A DNA stretch of 49,385 nucleotides from an uncultured Caulobacterales bacterium. Its GTDB lineage: Bacteria > Pseudomonadota > Alphaproteobacteria > Caulobacterales > Maricaulaceae. The stretch is taken from positions 1 through 49,385 of the forward strand of contig CAKZTE010000002.1 in the NCBI GenBank assembly GCA_937923115.1, given 5' to 3'. Shown here piece by piece: positions 17,174 through 26,003 of the stretch. The translations under genes and the position numbers were made by a program. Position 1 is the stretch's first letter. Every line of letters starts with the position of its first letter. The notes under the pieces were generated by a model, which made no database searches, had not been told where the DNA came from, and was given only the letters and a program-made list of their open reading frames with translations.

Positions 17174-17632
17174 ATGTTTGGAATTGTTCCGTTTGTTAAA
17201 ATGGCCGGCCGCGGCCTTGGTAAAATTTTCAAAGGCAAAGAGGCCGAAGACGCGCTTAAGAAAGAAGTCGACGATCTCGGTTTAGGCCGCGAAGAAATTG
17301 ACATTAAAGTTGATGAGACGGGCAAAGTTATCGTTAAAGGCAAGGGCGTGACGCAGGAGATGAAAGAAAAAATCATCTTGGCTGTCGGCAATGTCGAAGG
17401 CGTCGGCGAAGTTGAAGACGGAATCGAATCAAGTGACGGCGGCGCGGCGTCGCAGTTCCACACAATTGTATCAGGCGATACGCTCTGGGCCGTTTCTAAA
17501 AAATATTATGGCAAAGGGTCTCGCTACATGGAAATTTTTCATGCCAATGAACCCATGCTAAAGCATCCTGATAAAATTTACGTGGGGCAAGTTCTGCGTA
17601 TTCCAGCAGACGGCGACATGGCCGTTGCTTAG
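17174..17632 (+). CDS. BON and LysM domain protein (Kbp/YgaU-like)
   Basis: 152 residues: a charged N-terminus, a BON domain (about 30-90, with I-D-I-K-V-D-E-T-G-K-V-I-V and a G-V-G-E-V-E-D end), then a LysM domain (about 97-148, with V-S-G-D-T-L-W-A-V-S-K-K-Y-Y-G and H-P-D-K-I-Y-V-G-Q-V-L-R-I-P). E. coli Kbp (YgaU) has this order and binds potassium in the cytosol. There is no signal peptide here, consistent with that. Followed by a strong terminator. Confidence 0.9.
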   Translation: MFGIVPFVKMAGRGLGKIFKGKEAEDALKKEVDDLGLGREEIDIKVDETGKVIVKGKGVTQEMKEKIILAVGNVEGVGEVEDGIESSDGGAASQFHTIVSGDTLWAVSKKYYGKGSRYMEIFHANEPMLKHPDKIYVGQVLRIPADGDMAVA

Positions 17633-17651
17633 TTTTTGCACCTAATTGTCT

Positions 17652-17679
17652 AAAAGCGTCTCTTCGGAGGCGCTTTTTT
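17652..17679 (+). terminator. rho-independent terminator after the BON-LysM gene
   Basis: AAAGCGTCTC and GAGGCGCTTT pair (one G-T) around a stable TTCG tetraloop, followed by a T tract. Twenty bases after the stop codon. Confidence 0.88.
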
Positions 17680-17973
17680 ATACACAGCTATGCTGCGGTC
17701 GAGGATAGTAAAACGGTGAAAACGAGACAGGACGGGAGTGTTGAAAGAGAGAAACAACATTCACCGTCCTGCTACGTGACCTGCGGACCGGAAGAGAGAT
17801 CGGCCTGAATTGACTTCTGTCCCGGGGGAGGTGGGCCAGAGAGCACATCACAGTTGGGACGCACGCAAGTTGTATATAGCGAATAAAAGTTGAACTCTGC
17901 CTGAACGCTTTCGTTATATTACGTTTATGAACCTGAGCCTTGTGTAATGTTCTTTTGAGCCGCCGCCGCAGTG
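17680..17973. other. unassigned intergenic region with a long stem-loop
   Basis: No convincing reading frame. At 17728-17771, CAGGACGGGAGTGTTG and CAACATTCACCGTCCTG form a 16-bp stem with one bulged A and one G-T pair, closed by the 11-base purine loop AAAGAGAGAAA. Further on, GGCC pairs (about 17802 and 17835) and GTCCC/GGGAC pairs are possible. It may be a structured small RNA, a 3' UTR element of the convergent YbaY-like gene, or a chromosomal repeat. I do not recognise it as 6S, SRP RNA, tmRNA or RNase P. Confidence 0.4.
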
Positions 17974-19236
17974 CTAATAGATCGGCCGCGGCGATAATAC
18001 CGCCACATTGAGCGTGGCTGGATCCACAGCTATGGCTGCACTTTCAAAAAGGATGTTACCTGAAGCGTTTTCGATAACGACTTCCATCAGGGGGGCGGGC
18101 AGTTCGGGGTCAAAGTTCGCACTTGGCGCGCTCGCGGAAAAATCAATATTGCCGGATAGACCGTTTAGGCTCACGCTTGTTGTCGATAATTCACGTGCTT
18201 GACCATTTTGGCTAAGCGGGTTTAGCAGGTGTATTTTCAACACGCTGTCTCTCTCAAGGCCCTTATAGGCATTGAATATAGCTTGGCCTCTGATCTCTGT
18301 GCGGGCGGCATCACTTGGGTTTGAAAATTCAAAATTGGCGACTTCCCGGCCCTGTTTAAACGCGTCGACTTTTAGGCGGTAATCATAATTGGGACCGTTG
18401 AAATCGAGTGGTTTGGCCATGACATGCGTTTTTCGGCCTGCCCAATCCGTAATAAATGCTGACAGTGTCAACGGCATATCGAACCCGTCTTGCGGGACGC
18501 CGTAATCAAGCGTGAATTTAAAGGGCGGATTTTGTCCATCAATATTAATCTGCGATTCGCCTTTAATGGCGCTTTGTGTGCCGCCAACGAGACCCGATTC
18601 TATTAGCTGTACCGTCAGCACTGCGCCGCGAAATAGCGCATCTGGTTTTGATATATCAACGCGTCCTTGTGTTTGCTCAATTCCTACAATTGTTTTGACA
18701 GGAAGCGCAGCGCCAATGCGGCTGCTGGACTGCGGCGACAATACTAAACTTGCGGCCTCTACACCGCTATACTGCCCGGGCTGATCTGTGACTAAAACAG
18801 AGTTGCCATTTTTATCCTCTATCCGGCCCCGAATGTCTGCAAACTCTAATTCTGCCGTGACGGCTGCGGGCGCTGCAATAATCACATTGAAAGGCGACGA
18901 TAGGCCCCGCAGCAAAAGCCGCGTTTCTCCAAGTAATTCACCTTTGCTTCGCGGCCGATTTGGCGGCGGCGGCGCATAGGCGCTTACGACAAGCCATTCG
19001 CCGTCAAACGCTGTGCCCTCTGCGAGAGTTATGCTAACAGGGATGTTGTCTATACCTGTTGATTGCGCCATATCTGTTCCGGGCGGAGGCGGGAAAGCAA
19101 TTTGCGTTTCGCCAAGAATATCCCTGATGATATTAGTGATATCAGATCCGCTATTATCTGGCGGCGGTGCTGGGACTTGCGCGGCTAAATCGGCAGATAG
19201 CATAAGGGCTGCAAGGGATATCACGGCGCGTTTCAT
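17974..19236 (-). CDS. secreted protein with YbaY-like domains
   Basis: 420 residues with a signal peptide (M-K-R-A-V-I-S, cleavage near A-A-Q at 18-20) and then a Pro-rich stretch. The middle part (about 205-300) resembles the YbaY lipoprotein domain: F-R-G-A-V-L-T-V-Q-L, P-P-F-K-F-T-L, P-L-T-L-S-A-F-I-T-D. The segments at about 65-150 and 310-415 repeat the same strand pattern, so I infer three tandem YbaY-like domains. No lipobox is seen. Possible roles are periplasmic binding or an envelope scaffold. Divergent context: its 3' end faces the BON-LysM gene. Confidence 0.7.
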   Translation of the reverse strand: MKRAVISLAALMLSADLAAQVPAPPPDNSGSDITNIIRDILGETQIAFPPPPGTDMAQSTGIDNIPVSITLAEGTAFDGEWLVVSAYAPPPPNRPRSKGELLGETRLLLRGLSSPFNVIIAAPAAVTAELEFADIRGRIEDKNGNSVLVTDQPGQYSGVEAASLVLSPQSSSRIGAALPVKTIVGIEQTQGRVDISKPDALFRGAVLTVQLIESGLVGGTQSAIKGESQINIDGQNPPFKFTLDYGVPQDGFDMPLTLSAFITDWAGRKTHVMAKPLDFNGPNYDYRLKVDAFKQGREVANFEFSNPSDAARTEIRGQAIFNAYKGLERDSVLKIHLLNPLSQNGQARELSTTSVSLNGLSGNIDFSASAPSANFDPELPAPLMEVVIENASGNILFESAAIAVDPATLNVAVLSPRPIY

Positions 19237-19308
19237 CCCTAGACCTTAGCGCATCGCCTTACGTTCGGGTAGGGCGAAATTCAGCTCGCGTTCGTTTTCA
19301 CCGAGTCC

Positions 19309-19926
19309 TCATGCCCCTTCAACCCAGAGCGGATATTTGGTCATCACGGATTTGAACAGTTCTGAATCAAGGTGGCGGCTTAGCCATTCTCTTAGCGCAG
19401 AGAGAGGCGCGCTGCTCCACCAATCTGGCTCTACGGCGGCGAACTGGCGTATGAAAGGAAAAATAGCAATATCTGTGAAACTTTGCTGCGGCCCCGTAAG
19501 GAAGCTATTTTCTTCAAGTCTTTGATTAAGCTCCAGTAAAATGGCCTCTGCTTGCGCTCTATAGTTCAAGTCCACGGCCCCGCGAGGGACATCGTCTTGA
19601 TAGCGGCTTGCATATTTATAACGGTCTAAATGATGTTTAAACGGTCCATCATGTTGTTCAATTAGCTCAGCGTTATAACCGTCAAGCCAGCCAAGCGGGT
19701 CACTTTGGTTTAAGGCCCAAAGCGCAAGGTCGAGGCTTTCATCAATGACCTTGCCGTCGTCTTTTATGAAAACGGGGACGGTGCCTTTTGGCGATGCTTT
19801 GAGCATAGACGCCGGTTTGTCGCGCAGAATAATTTCGCGATGTTCATAGGCTATTTCGCTAACATGCAATGCCATTCTTGCGCGCATGGCATAGGGGCAG
19901 CGGCGAAAAGAATAGAGTATAGCCAT
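19309..19926 (-). CDS. glutathione S-transferase family protein
   Basis: N-terminal thioredoxin-like domain begins M-A-I-L-Y-S-F-R-R-C-P-Y-A-M-R-A-R with a C-P-Y-A motif, followed by K-G-T-V-P-V-F and the glutathione-binding D-E-S-L-D-L-A. The C-terminal half is helical with F-T-D-I-A-I-F-P-F. 205 residues is typical. Cytosolic; it may be a glutathione transferase or thiol oxidoreductase. Two bases follow the trhO stop, so the two genes are probably cotranscribed. Confidence 0.9.
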   Translation of the reverse strand: MAILYSFRRCPYAMRARMALHVSEIAYEHREIILRDKPASMLKASPKGTVPVFIKDDGKVIDESLDLALWALNQSDPLGWLDGYNAELIEQHDGPFKHHLDRYKYASRYQDDVPRGAVDLNYRAQAEAILLELNQRLEENSFLTGPQQSFTDIAIFPFIRQFAAVEPDWWSSAPLSALREWLSRHLDSELFKSVMTKYPLWVEGA

Positions 19927-19928
19927 GG

Positions 19929-20843
19929 CTAATTTACCTTGCGGCCGATATGGGTTTCGCCGCGATTTTTGGCCAGCGCGATTTGCTTTTGCCGCTCTGC
20001 AAAACGCTCACGTTGCGCCTCGCTCAGACGGTTATGGCATCGCGGACACGACACGCCTTTGACGTAAAGTGGATGTGCCATTTGTTCTTTGGTGAGCGGA
20101 TAGCGGCAGGCATAACATTGATCGTAATCGGATTCTTCAAGGCCGTGCTCAACGGCTACGCGCTGATCGAAAACGAAGCAGGCTCCATCCCATAAACTCT
20201 CATCTTTTGGCTGTGTTTCGAGGTATTTCAAAATTCCGCCCTTGAGATGGTAAACATCCTCATAGCCGTTATTCAGCATAAAGGCGCTGGCCTTCTCGCA
20301 GCGTATGCCGCCCGTGCAGAACATGGCGACTTTGGGCTTGTTCAGCTTGTCCTTATTGGCCTCTACCCATGCTGGAAAATCACGGAAGGTTTGCGTCTCG
20401 GGGTTTATCGCCCCTTTGAATGTGCCAATCTCGACCTCATAATCGTTGCGAGTATCAATCAGCACGACATCAGGGTCAGAAATTAGAGCGTTCCAATCAT
20501 CTGGGTTGACATAGGTGCCGACAGTTTCGGTTGGGTCAATGCCCTCAACGCCCATGGTGACAATCTCTTTTTTGAGCCGCACTTTCATGCGGTAGAAGGG
20601 GCAATCCTCGGCGAAGGAAAGCTTATAATCCAGCGCCGCGAGGCGCGGATCTGCTTTTAGATAGCCCATCAACGCATCTACGGCGCTGGCGGTACCAGTC
20701 ACTGTCCCGTTTATGCCCTCGCGAGCCAAAAGCACGGTCCCTTTAATACCAAGGAGCTCGCACATGTCCTGTAGCGGCGCGCGCAAGGCCTCATAGTCGG
20801 TCAGGCGCGTAAAATGATAGAGAGCGGCAACGGTATAGGTCAT
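19929..20843 (-). CDS. trhO: tRNA uridine(34) hydroxylase, rhodanese-like
   Basis: TrhO (YceA) introduces 5-hydroxyuridine at the wobble base of some tRNAs using oxygen. The N-terminal acylphosphatase-like domain contains A-R-E-G-I-N-G-T near residue 40; the rhodanese domain (about 120-220) carries the catalytic C176 in [10 protein letters not shown]; the C-terminus has a Cys cluster (C-Y-A-C-R and C-P-R-C-H) that probably binds metal. 304 residues, family-typical. Confidence 0.94.
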   Translation of the reverse strand: MTYTVAALYHFTRLTDYEALRAPLQDMCELLGIKGTVLLAREGINGTVTGTASAVDALMGYLKADPRLAALDYKLSFAEDCPFYRMKVRLKKEIVTMGVEGIDPTETVGTYVNPDDWNALISDPDVVLIDTRNDYEVEIGTFKGAINPETQTFRDFPAWVEANKDKLNKPKVAMFCTGGIRCEKASAFMLNNGYEDVYHLKGGILKYLETQPKDESLWDGACFVFDQRVAVEHGLEESDYDQCYACRYPLTKEQMAHPLYVKGVSCPRCHNRLSEAQRERFAERQKQIALAKNRGETHIGRKVN

Positions 20844-20888
20844 GCGCGCCTCTTAAAAGAGCGCCATGCAGGGGTCAAATGAAAGAGC

Positions 20889-21389
20889 TTAGTGATGCAT
20901 CATTTGTTGTGGCGGCATAACAAGCTCCGCAACGGGCTGCCGTATGTTGGATATGTCCTTCAGTATGAGGTCTTTATATTGCGGCAAGCGCTCAACAAAG
21001 TCGATCATGCCTTGTGACAAGCCGTTTTCGCGCATCATTTGGGTCATGGCGCTTGTCACGATTTTCGGGTCGTTACAGGTTTTTGCGAGTGTTTTTAAAT
21101 CGCGCATACCTCTGCCCGACTCCAGCTCCTTAGTTAGGCTGTTGACCGACCCTTGCAGGGACCAAAGTTGTAGAGGGCCAGGTTTCTTGCCCGCCGCCCA
21201 GCTTTCCGCCGCTTTGCCAAGCTTGCGCAGGGCGGGTTTTGCTTTGCGCTCGATGTTATTCATGGCTTTGTCAGAGCGTTTTCCGATCCAATCAGCGGTG
21301 CAGACTTTTTCGGGATTTGCAGTTGTGGCACAGGCCGAAAGCGCAAGAACAGAGGCCGATATGGCGGCGATTATGATTATACGAGGCAT
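20889..21389 (-). CDS. putative lipoprotein of unknown function
   Basis: 166 residues. The chosen ATG at 21389 has a strong RBS (CAGGAG) and opens a lipoprotein signal peptide: M-P-R-I-I-I-I, hydrophobic core, lipobox L-S-A-C. The mature part is helical and basic, with G-K-R-S-D-K-A-M-N-N and a Met/His-rich tail (P-P-Q-Q-M-M-H-H). A longer frame to 21428 precedes the signal peptide and is not used. Divergent from the acyl-CoA dehydrogenase gene. No family recognised; would be processed by Lgt. Confidence 0.75.
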   Translation of the reverse strand: MPRIIIIAAISASVLALSACATTANPEKVCTADWIGKRSDKAMNNIERKAKPALRKLGKAAESWAAGKKPGPLQLWSLQGSVNSLTKELESGRGMRDLKTLAKTCNDPKIVTSAMTQMMRENGLSQGMIDFVERLPQYKDLILKDISNIRQPVAELVMPPQQMMHH

Positions 21390-21472
21390 AATTTCTCCTG
21401 ATTTGTTAAAGCATCTGCCAAAAGCCAAAATAGAGCAAGGGACAAGCTGTAAAAACTAAACTGCGTCACATG

Positions 21473-21488
21473 TTTACACAGGTGTAAA
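21473..21488. promoter_or_regulatory. 16-bp perfect palindrome upstream of the valine-degradation operon
   Basis: TTTACAC-AG-GTGTAAA, two 7-base arms with a 2-base centre, 42 bases before the acyl-CoA dehydrogenase start and in the gap shared with the divergent lipoprotein gene. This is the shape of a dimeric (for example TetR-type) operator; no regulator gene is adjacent. Confidence 0.5.
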
Positions 21489-21529
21489 AAAACGTAGTCT
21501 GAACGGACCAAATTAAATACAGGTCTTTC

Positions 21530-22669
21530 ATGGATTTTCAGCTTACCGAAGAACAAACGCTTATACAGGATATGGCGCGGCAATTTGCGAATAGCGAGCT
21601 TTCCCCGCACAGCGCGCGGTGGGATGAAGAAAAAGCGCTGGACCGTGATGTGTTCACCAAGGCTGCGGCCCTTGGGTTTTTAGGTATTTATACGGGCGAA
21701 GAGCACGGCGGCACAGGGCTGTCTCGTCTCGATAGTGCGCTGGCGTTCGAGCAGCTTGCTCGCGGGGATGTATCCCATACGGCCATGATGACTATTCATA
21801 ATATGGCCACTTGGATGATTGACCACTACGGCGACGCGAATGTTCGCTCTAAATATGTGCCTCGCCTTACGGCAGGCGAATTAATCGCCAGTTATTGCCT
21901 TACCGAGCCAGGCGCGGGTTCGGACGCTGCGAGCCTATCCACGAAGGCCATTAAAGACGGCGAGAGCTATATTCTCAACGGAAGCAAAACTTTCATTTCT
22001 GGCGCGGGGTGGTCTGACGTTTATGTGGTCATGGCCCGCACGTCTGATGACGGCCCAAAAGGGGTCTCCTGTTTCGTCGTCGAAAACGGTATGGCAGGGC
22101 TATCCTTTGGCGCGAATGAAAAGAAGATGGGCTGGAACGCGCAGCCCACCGCGCAGGTTATATTTGAAAACTGCCGCATCCCCGCAGAAAACCGGGTTGG
22201 CGCGGAAGGTGAGGGCTTTCGCTTCGCTATGAGCGGGCTGGACGGCGGACGGGTCAACATCGGAGCGTGCAGCCTTGGCGGTGCGCAAAAGGCGCTGGAC
22301 GCGACGCTGAACTATACACGTGAGCGCAAGCAATTTGGCAAAGCGGTGGCGGAGTTTCAAAACACGCAATTCATGCTCGCCGATATGGCGACTGACCTCG
22401 AAGCGTCTCGCCTTATGCTTTATCGTGCGGCGGACATGGTCGATAAAAAATCACCCAATGCGGGCCAAGCCTGCGCGATGGCGAAGCGCTTTGCGACGGA
22501 TATGTGCAGCAAAATCGCTAATGACGCGCTACAGCTTCACGGCGGCTATGGCTATCTCAAAGATTATGAGATTGAGCAAATTGTCCGTGATTTGCGCGTG
22601 CATCAAATTTTAGAGGGCACAAATCAAATAATGCGCGTGATTATCTCGCGCGGATTGCTGCGGCAATAG
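21530..22669 (+). CDS. acyl-CoA dehydrogenase, probably isobutyryl-CoA dehydrogenase
   Basis: FAD enzyme oxidising a short branched acyl-CoA. Begins M-D-F-Q-L-T-E-E-Q and shows the A-Y-C-x-T-E-P-G-A-G-S-D type signature (S-Y-C-L-T-E-P-G-A-G-S-D near 121), I-S-G-A-G, and D-G-G-R-V-N-I-G-A-C-S-L-G-G, which is typical of isobutyryl-CoA dehydrogenases; the C-terminal helix has G-G-Y-G-Y and E-G-T-N-Q-I-M-R. 379 residues. Followed by a 3-hydroxyisobutyryl-CoA hydrolase-like gene and mmsB, which supports the valine pathway assignment. Confidence 0.9.
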   Translation: MDFQLTEEQTLIQDMARQFANSELSPHSARWDEEKALDRDVFTKAAALGFLGIYTGEEHGGTGLSRLDSALAFEQLARGDVSHTAMMTIHNMATWMIDHYGDANVRSKYVPRLTAGELIASYCLTEPGAGSDAASLSTKAIKDGESYILNGSKTFISGAGWSDVYVVMARTSDDGPKGVSCFVVENGMAGLSFGANEKKMGWNAQPTAQVIFENCRIPAENRVGAEGEGFRFAMSGLDGGRVNIGACSLGGAQKALDATLNYTRERKQFGKAVAEFQNTQFMLADMATDLEASRLMLYRAADMVDKKSPNAGQACAMAKRFATDMCSKIANDALQLHGGYGYLKDYEIEQIVRDLRVHQILEGTNQIMRVIISRGLLRQ

Positions 22670-22677
22670 GAAACATC

Positions 22678-23724
22678 ATGACAGATCAAATACTCTCGCG
22701 CGTTGTTGGTAATCTTGGCCACATCACGCTGAACCGTCCTAAGGCGCTGAATGCGCTGACCCAGCCCATGGTCGATGAAATCACCCGGCTTATGCTCGCG
22801 TGGGAAAAAGATGATGCCATTGGCGCAGTCTTGATTGACGGGGCAGGCGAAAGAGCCTTTTGCGCTGGCGGAGATGTTATATTGCTGCATGATAGCGGCA
22901 AGGCAGGCGACACACGCGCGGAGCATTTCTGGCGGACTGAATACGCCCTCAATGAGCTAATAGACCGCTATTCTAAACCATATATTACGTTGATTGACGG
23001 CTTTGTAATGGGCGGCGGCGTTGGCTTATCGGTACACGGACGTTTGCGCATTGCGGGCGACGATACCGTCTTTGCAATGCCAGAAACAGGCATTGGTTAT
23101 TTTCCCGATGTGGGCGGCAGCTACTTCCTGCCAAGGCTGGGTATGGAGGTTGGGCAGTGGCTTGGCCTTACGGGCGCGCGGCTTTCTGCGGGTCAATGCG
23201 TAGAGCTTGGCATAGCCAATGGCTTTGTTCCAAGCGCAAAGCATGAGGCGCTGATTGATGCCTTAGGCCGCACTAAACTGGACGGGTCTGATAAGGCCGC
23301 TGCTGACGTTATAGCCGCGTTCATTGCGCCCCCGCCCAAAGGCGAACCTATTGCGGCGGCAGTAAAAGCATTTGGCGAGTTGACCTTGCCTGCTATACTC
23401 AAAGCATTGGACGCAGACGGCGGGGAATGGGCGGTAAAACAAGCGGCTAATCTGCGCCGTAAATCCCCTCTCGCGCTTTGCGTCACGCATGAAGCCTTGC
23501 GGCGCGGCGCTAAATTGCCGTTCCGAAAGGCAATGGCGCTGGAATTAGATATTTCTCTCAACTTTCTGAAAACGCAGGATTTTTATGAAGGTATTCGGGC
23601 GCAATTGATAGATAAAGATCGTAATCCAAAATGGTCGCATGATGACGTAAGCGCCGTCACAGAGACGCAAATCGCGCGGCTTTTCGCAAAAACGGCAAAT
23701 CCGCCGCAGGAATTTTTGGATTAG
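22678..23724 (+). CDS. 3-hydroxyisobutyryl-CoA hydrolase (enoyl-CoA hydratase family)
   Basis: Crotonase-fold enzyme that releases 3-hydroxyisobutyrate from its CoA ester in valine catabolism. Oxyanion-hole segments A-F-C-A-G-G-D near residue 59 and G-F-V-M-G-G-G-V-G near residue 108 are visible, with P-E-T-G-I-G-Y-F-P-D-V-G-G-S, the long C-terminal part that separates HIBCH from ordinary hydratases, and the expected 348-residue length. Eight bases after the dehydrogenase gene; mmsB begins four bases later. Confidence 0.9.
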   Translation: MTDQILSRVVGNLGHITLNRPKALNALTQPMVDEITRLMLAWEKDDAIGAVLIDGAGERAFCAGGDVILLHDSGKAGDTRAEHFWRTEYALNELIDRYSKPYITLIDGFVMGGGVGLSVHGRLRIAGDDTVFAMPETGIGYFPDVGGSYFLPRLGMEVGQWLGLTGARLSAGQCVELGIANGFVPSAKHEALIDALGRTKLDGSDKAAADVIAAFIAPPPKGEPIAAAVKAFGELTLPAILKALDADGGEWAVKQAANLRRKSPLALCVTHEALRRGAKLPFRKAMALELDISLNFLKTQDFYEGIRAQLIDKDRNPKWSHDDVSAVTETQIARLFAKTANPPQEFLD

Positions 23725-23728
23725 ATTT

Positions 23729-24619
23729 ATGACAGTGATTGGATTTATAGGCCTAGGAAATATGGGGGCTGGCATGGCCGCAAACCTTGCCAAGGCAGGC
23801 CATGACGTGCGGGCTTTTGATTTATCCGAAGCGGCCTTGATCAAAGCCTCCGAAGCGGGATGCCGGCCTGCAGAAAGCCTTGCTGATTGCGTGAACGATG
23901 CGGATGTTGTTGTGACAATGCTGCCTGCGGGAAAACATGTTCGCGCCGTCTATGAAGGCGGTGATGGGATATTCAAACATGCTAAAGACGGGGCGCTGTT
24001 TATTGATAGTTCGACCATTGATGTTGACAGCGCGCGCCACGTGATAAGCGAGGCGACCTTAAAGGGCTTTGCTATGATTGACGCGCCCGTATCGGGCGGC
24101 GTAGGCGGTGCGGCGGCCGGAACATTGACGTTTATGTGCGGCGGTGAGCGTGGCAGTTTTGAGAAGGCGAGGCCTTATCTGGATATAATGGGACAGAACA
24201 TCTTTCACGCGGGCGGAGCGGGTAATGGTCAGGTAGCTAAAATCGCAAATAATATGCTGCTTGGTATCCACATGATTGGTACCTGTGAGGCTTTCAATCT
24301 TGCCGAAAAACTTGGCCTCGACGCGCAGACGTTTTACGATATCTCCAGCACAGCTTCTGGGCAGAATTGGTCCATGACAAGTTATTGCCCAGCGCCTGGA
24401 CCGGTTCAAAGCGCGCCATCAAATCGTGACTATCAGGCGGGATTCACGGCGGCCATGATGCTTAAAGACATGCGCTTGTCCCAAGAGGCGGCTAAATCTG
24501 CAGGCGCATCGACCCCACTTGGCGCGCATTCAGAGACGCTTTATGCCGCCATGGAGGCCGCTGGTCAAGACGGCCTTGATTTTTCGGGCATCATGCGGCT
24601 GATTAAGGATGATTTTTAG
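23729..24619 (+). CDS. mmsB: 3-hydroxyisobutyrate dehydrogenase
   Basis: NAD-dependent oxidation of 3-hydroxyisobutyrate to methylmalonate semialdehyde. N-terminal Rossmann motif G-F-I-G-L-G-N-M-G, D-A-P-V-S-G-G-V-G-G-A substrate loop near residue 117, and the conserved catalytic K in the G-Q-V-A-K-I-A-N-N-M segment near residue 170. 296 residues, family-typical. Third gene of the valine-degradation operon; the next enzyme, methylmalonate-semialdehyde dehydrogenase, is not in the window. Confidence 0.94.
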   Translation: MTVIGFIGLGNMGAGMAANLAKAGHDVRAFDLSEAALIKASEAGCRPAESLADCVNDADVVVTMLPAGKHVRAVYEGGDGIFKHAKDGALFIDSSTIDVDSARHVISEATLKGFAMIDAPVSGGVGGAAAGTLTFMCGGERGSFEKARPYLDIMGQNIFHAGGAGNGQVAKIANNMLLGIHMIGTCEAFNLAEKLGLDAQTFYDISSTASGQNWSMTSYCPAPGPVQSAPSNRDYQAGFTAAMMLKDMRLSQEAAKSAGASTPLGAHSETLYAAMEAAGQDGLDFSGIMRLIKDDF

Positions 24620-24746
24620 CGCTTTATTGCGCTCTTGATGCTTTATTCAAAGCTTAATATGCACAGTTTTGCTTTGAATGTCGCGCAGCGATTAATTGAC
24701 CTGACTAGAGCAATGTCAGACACTCCCTAAAAATTAAGGAAGTCCA

Positions 24747-26003
24747 ATGAGCCGAATTTTTAATCCTCTTATTTTGCCCAATGGGCAGATATTTGAGAAC
24801 CGCCTGTGTAAGGCAGCGATGGAAGAGAATATGGCTGAGCCGGGACAGGTCCCGGGAGAGGCGCTAGTAAATCTCTATAAGGCATGGGGCGAGGGTGCTC
24901 CTGGGTTGATTCTGACCGGCAATGTCATGGTTGACCCCAAAGCACTCACAGGGCCTGGCGGTGTCGTTTTGCAAAAGACGACCCTCGCACAGGGCGATAA
25001 TCGCGCACGTTTTGAACGCTGGGCGGGTGCCGCGAAGTCTGGCGGTTCCAAAGTCTGGATGCAAATTAGTCATCCTGGGCGCCAAGTCTATAAAAGCCAA
25101 GGGACAGAAGCCGTTTCTGCTAGCGCCACAAAAGTTGAAATGGCGGGCGCGGAAAAGATGTTCGATACCGCCCGTATGCTTGAGGGCGCGGAAATCAAAG
25201 CTATGATTAACCGTTTCGCTGATACCGCTGTTGCGGCCGAGTCCGTTGGTTTTGACGGCGTGGAAATCCATGCTGCTCATGGTTACTTGGTCGCGCAATT
25301 TTTGTCGCCCTTGACGAACAAACGGGGCGATGAATGGGGCGGCCCGCTAGAGAACCGTGCGCGTTTCCTTCTAGAAATCGTTAAGGCCGTGCGCGCCCGT
25401 GTAGGTGATGATTTTGGACTTGGCGTAAAGCTGAATTCTGCTGACTTTCAAAAAGGCGGGTTTGATGTCGAAGACGCGCGGCGCGTTGTCGAGATGTTAA
25501 ACGCTGAGGATGTCGACTTAGTTGAGCTCTCTGGCGGGTCATATGAGTCCGCGGCGATGATGGGGATGGCCGATGATGAGCGACTATCTTCGACGGCGGC
25601 GCGAGAAATGTATTTTATCGATTTCGCGGCTGATATCGCCAAAACCGCCCATATGCCAATAATGGTGACAGGCGGCGTGACAAAAAAAGCGACCGCAGAG
25701 GACGCTTTGGCGTCGCGCTCTGTTGATATGGTCGGCATTGCGCGCGCTTTTGCCTATGCGCCGCAGCTTCCTAAAGATTGGGCGGCTGAAGGGCTGCAAG
25801 TCGATTTACCGGTGGTAAAGTTCAAAAATAAGCTGCTGACGGCGCTGGGAACAATGTCGCTGACAAAAACCCAGCTACATAGATTAGGCGCGGGCAAGGC
25901 ACCCAAGGCTAACGCCAGCCCCTTATTGTCTGTCATTGCAGACCGCGTTAGGATCTCTAAAAAAACCAAGCTCTATAAAGCATGGCTGAAAGAGCAGACT
26001 TAA
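24747..26003 (+). CDS. NADH:flavin oxidoreductase, Old Yellow Enzyme family
   Basis: FMN-dependent TIM-barrel oxidoreductase. The conserved segments are G-L-I-L-T-G-N near residue 52, Q-I-S-H-P-G-R-Q near residue 106, V-E-I-H-A-A-H-G-Y-L-V-A-Q-F-L near residue 172 with R-G-D-E-W-G-G, and V-T-G-G-V near the FMN phosphate site. The C-terminus is basic. 418 residues without an iron-sulfur and second flavin domain, so this is not a full 2,4-dienoyl-CoA reductase. Substrate unknown. Its stop overlaps the zapA stop (convergent). Confidence 0.9.
   Translation: MSRIFNPLILPNGQIFENRLCKAAMEENMAEPGQVPGEALVNLYKAWGEGAPGLILTGNVMVDPKALTGPGGVVLQKTTLAQGDNRARFERWAGAAKSGGSKVWMQISHPGRQVYKSQGTEAVSASATKVEMAGAEKMFDTARMLEGAEIKAMINRFADTAVAAESVGFDGVEIHAAHGYLVAQFLSPLTNKRGDEWGGPLENRARFLLEIVKAVRARVGDDFGLGVKLNSADFQKGGFDVEDARRVVEMLNAEDVDLVELSGGSYESAAMMGMADDERLSSTAAREMYFIDFAADIAKTAHMPIMVTGGVTKKATAEDALASRSVDMVGIARAFAYAPQLPKDWAAEGLQVDLPVVKFKNKLLTALGTMSLTKTQLHRLGAGKAPKANASPLLSVIADRVRISKKTKLYKAWLKEQT

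Noticed and set aside
17728-17771. Stem-loop considered as a terminator for the BON-LysM gene
   Set aside because: The true terminator with a T tract is upstream at 17652-17679; this stem has a purine loop and no T tract.
17680-17973. 6S, SRP or tmRNA in the gap after the BON-LysM gene
   Set aside because: None of the conserved segments I know for these RNAs can be found on either strand.
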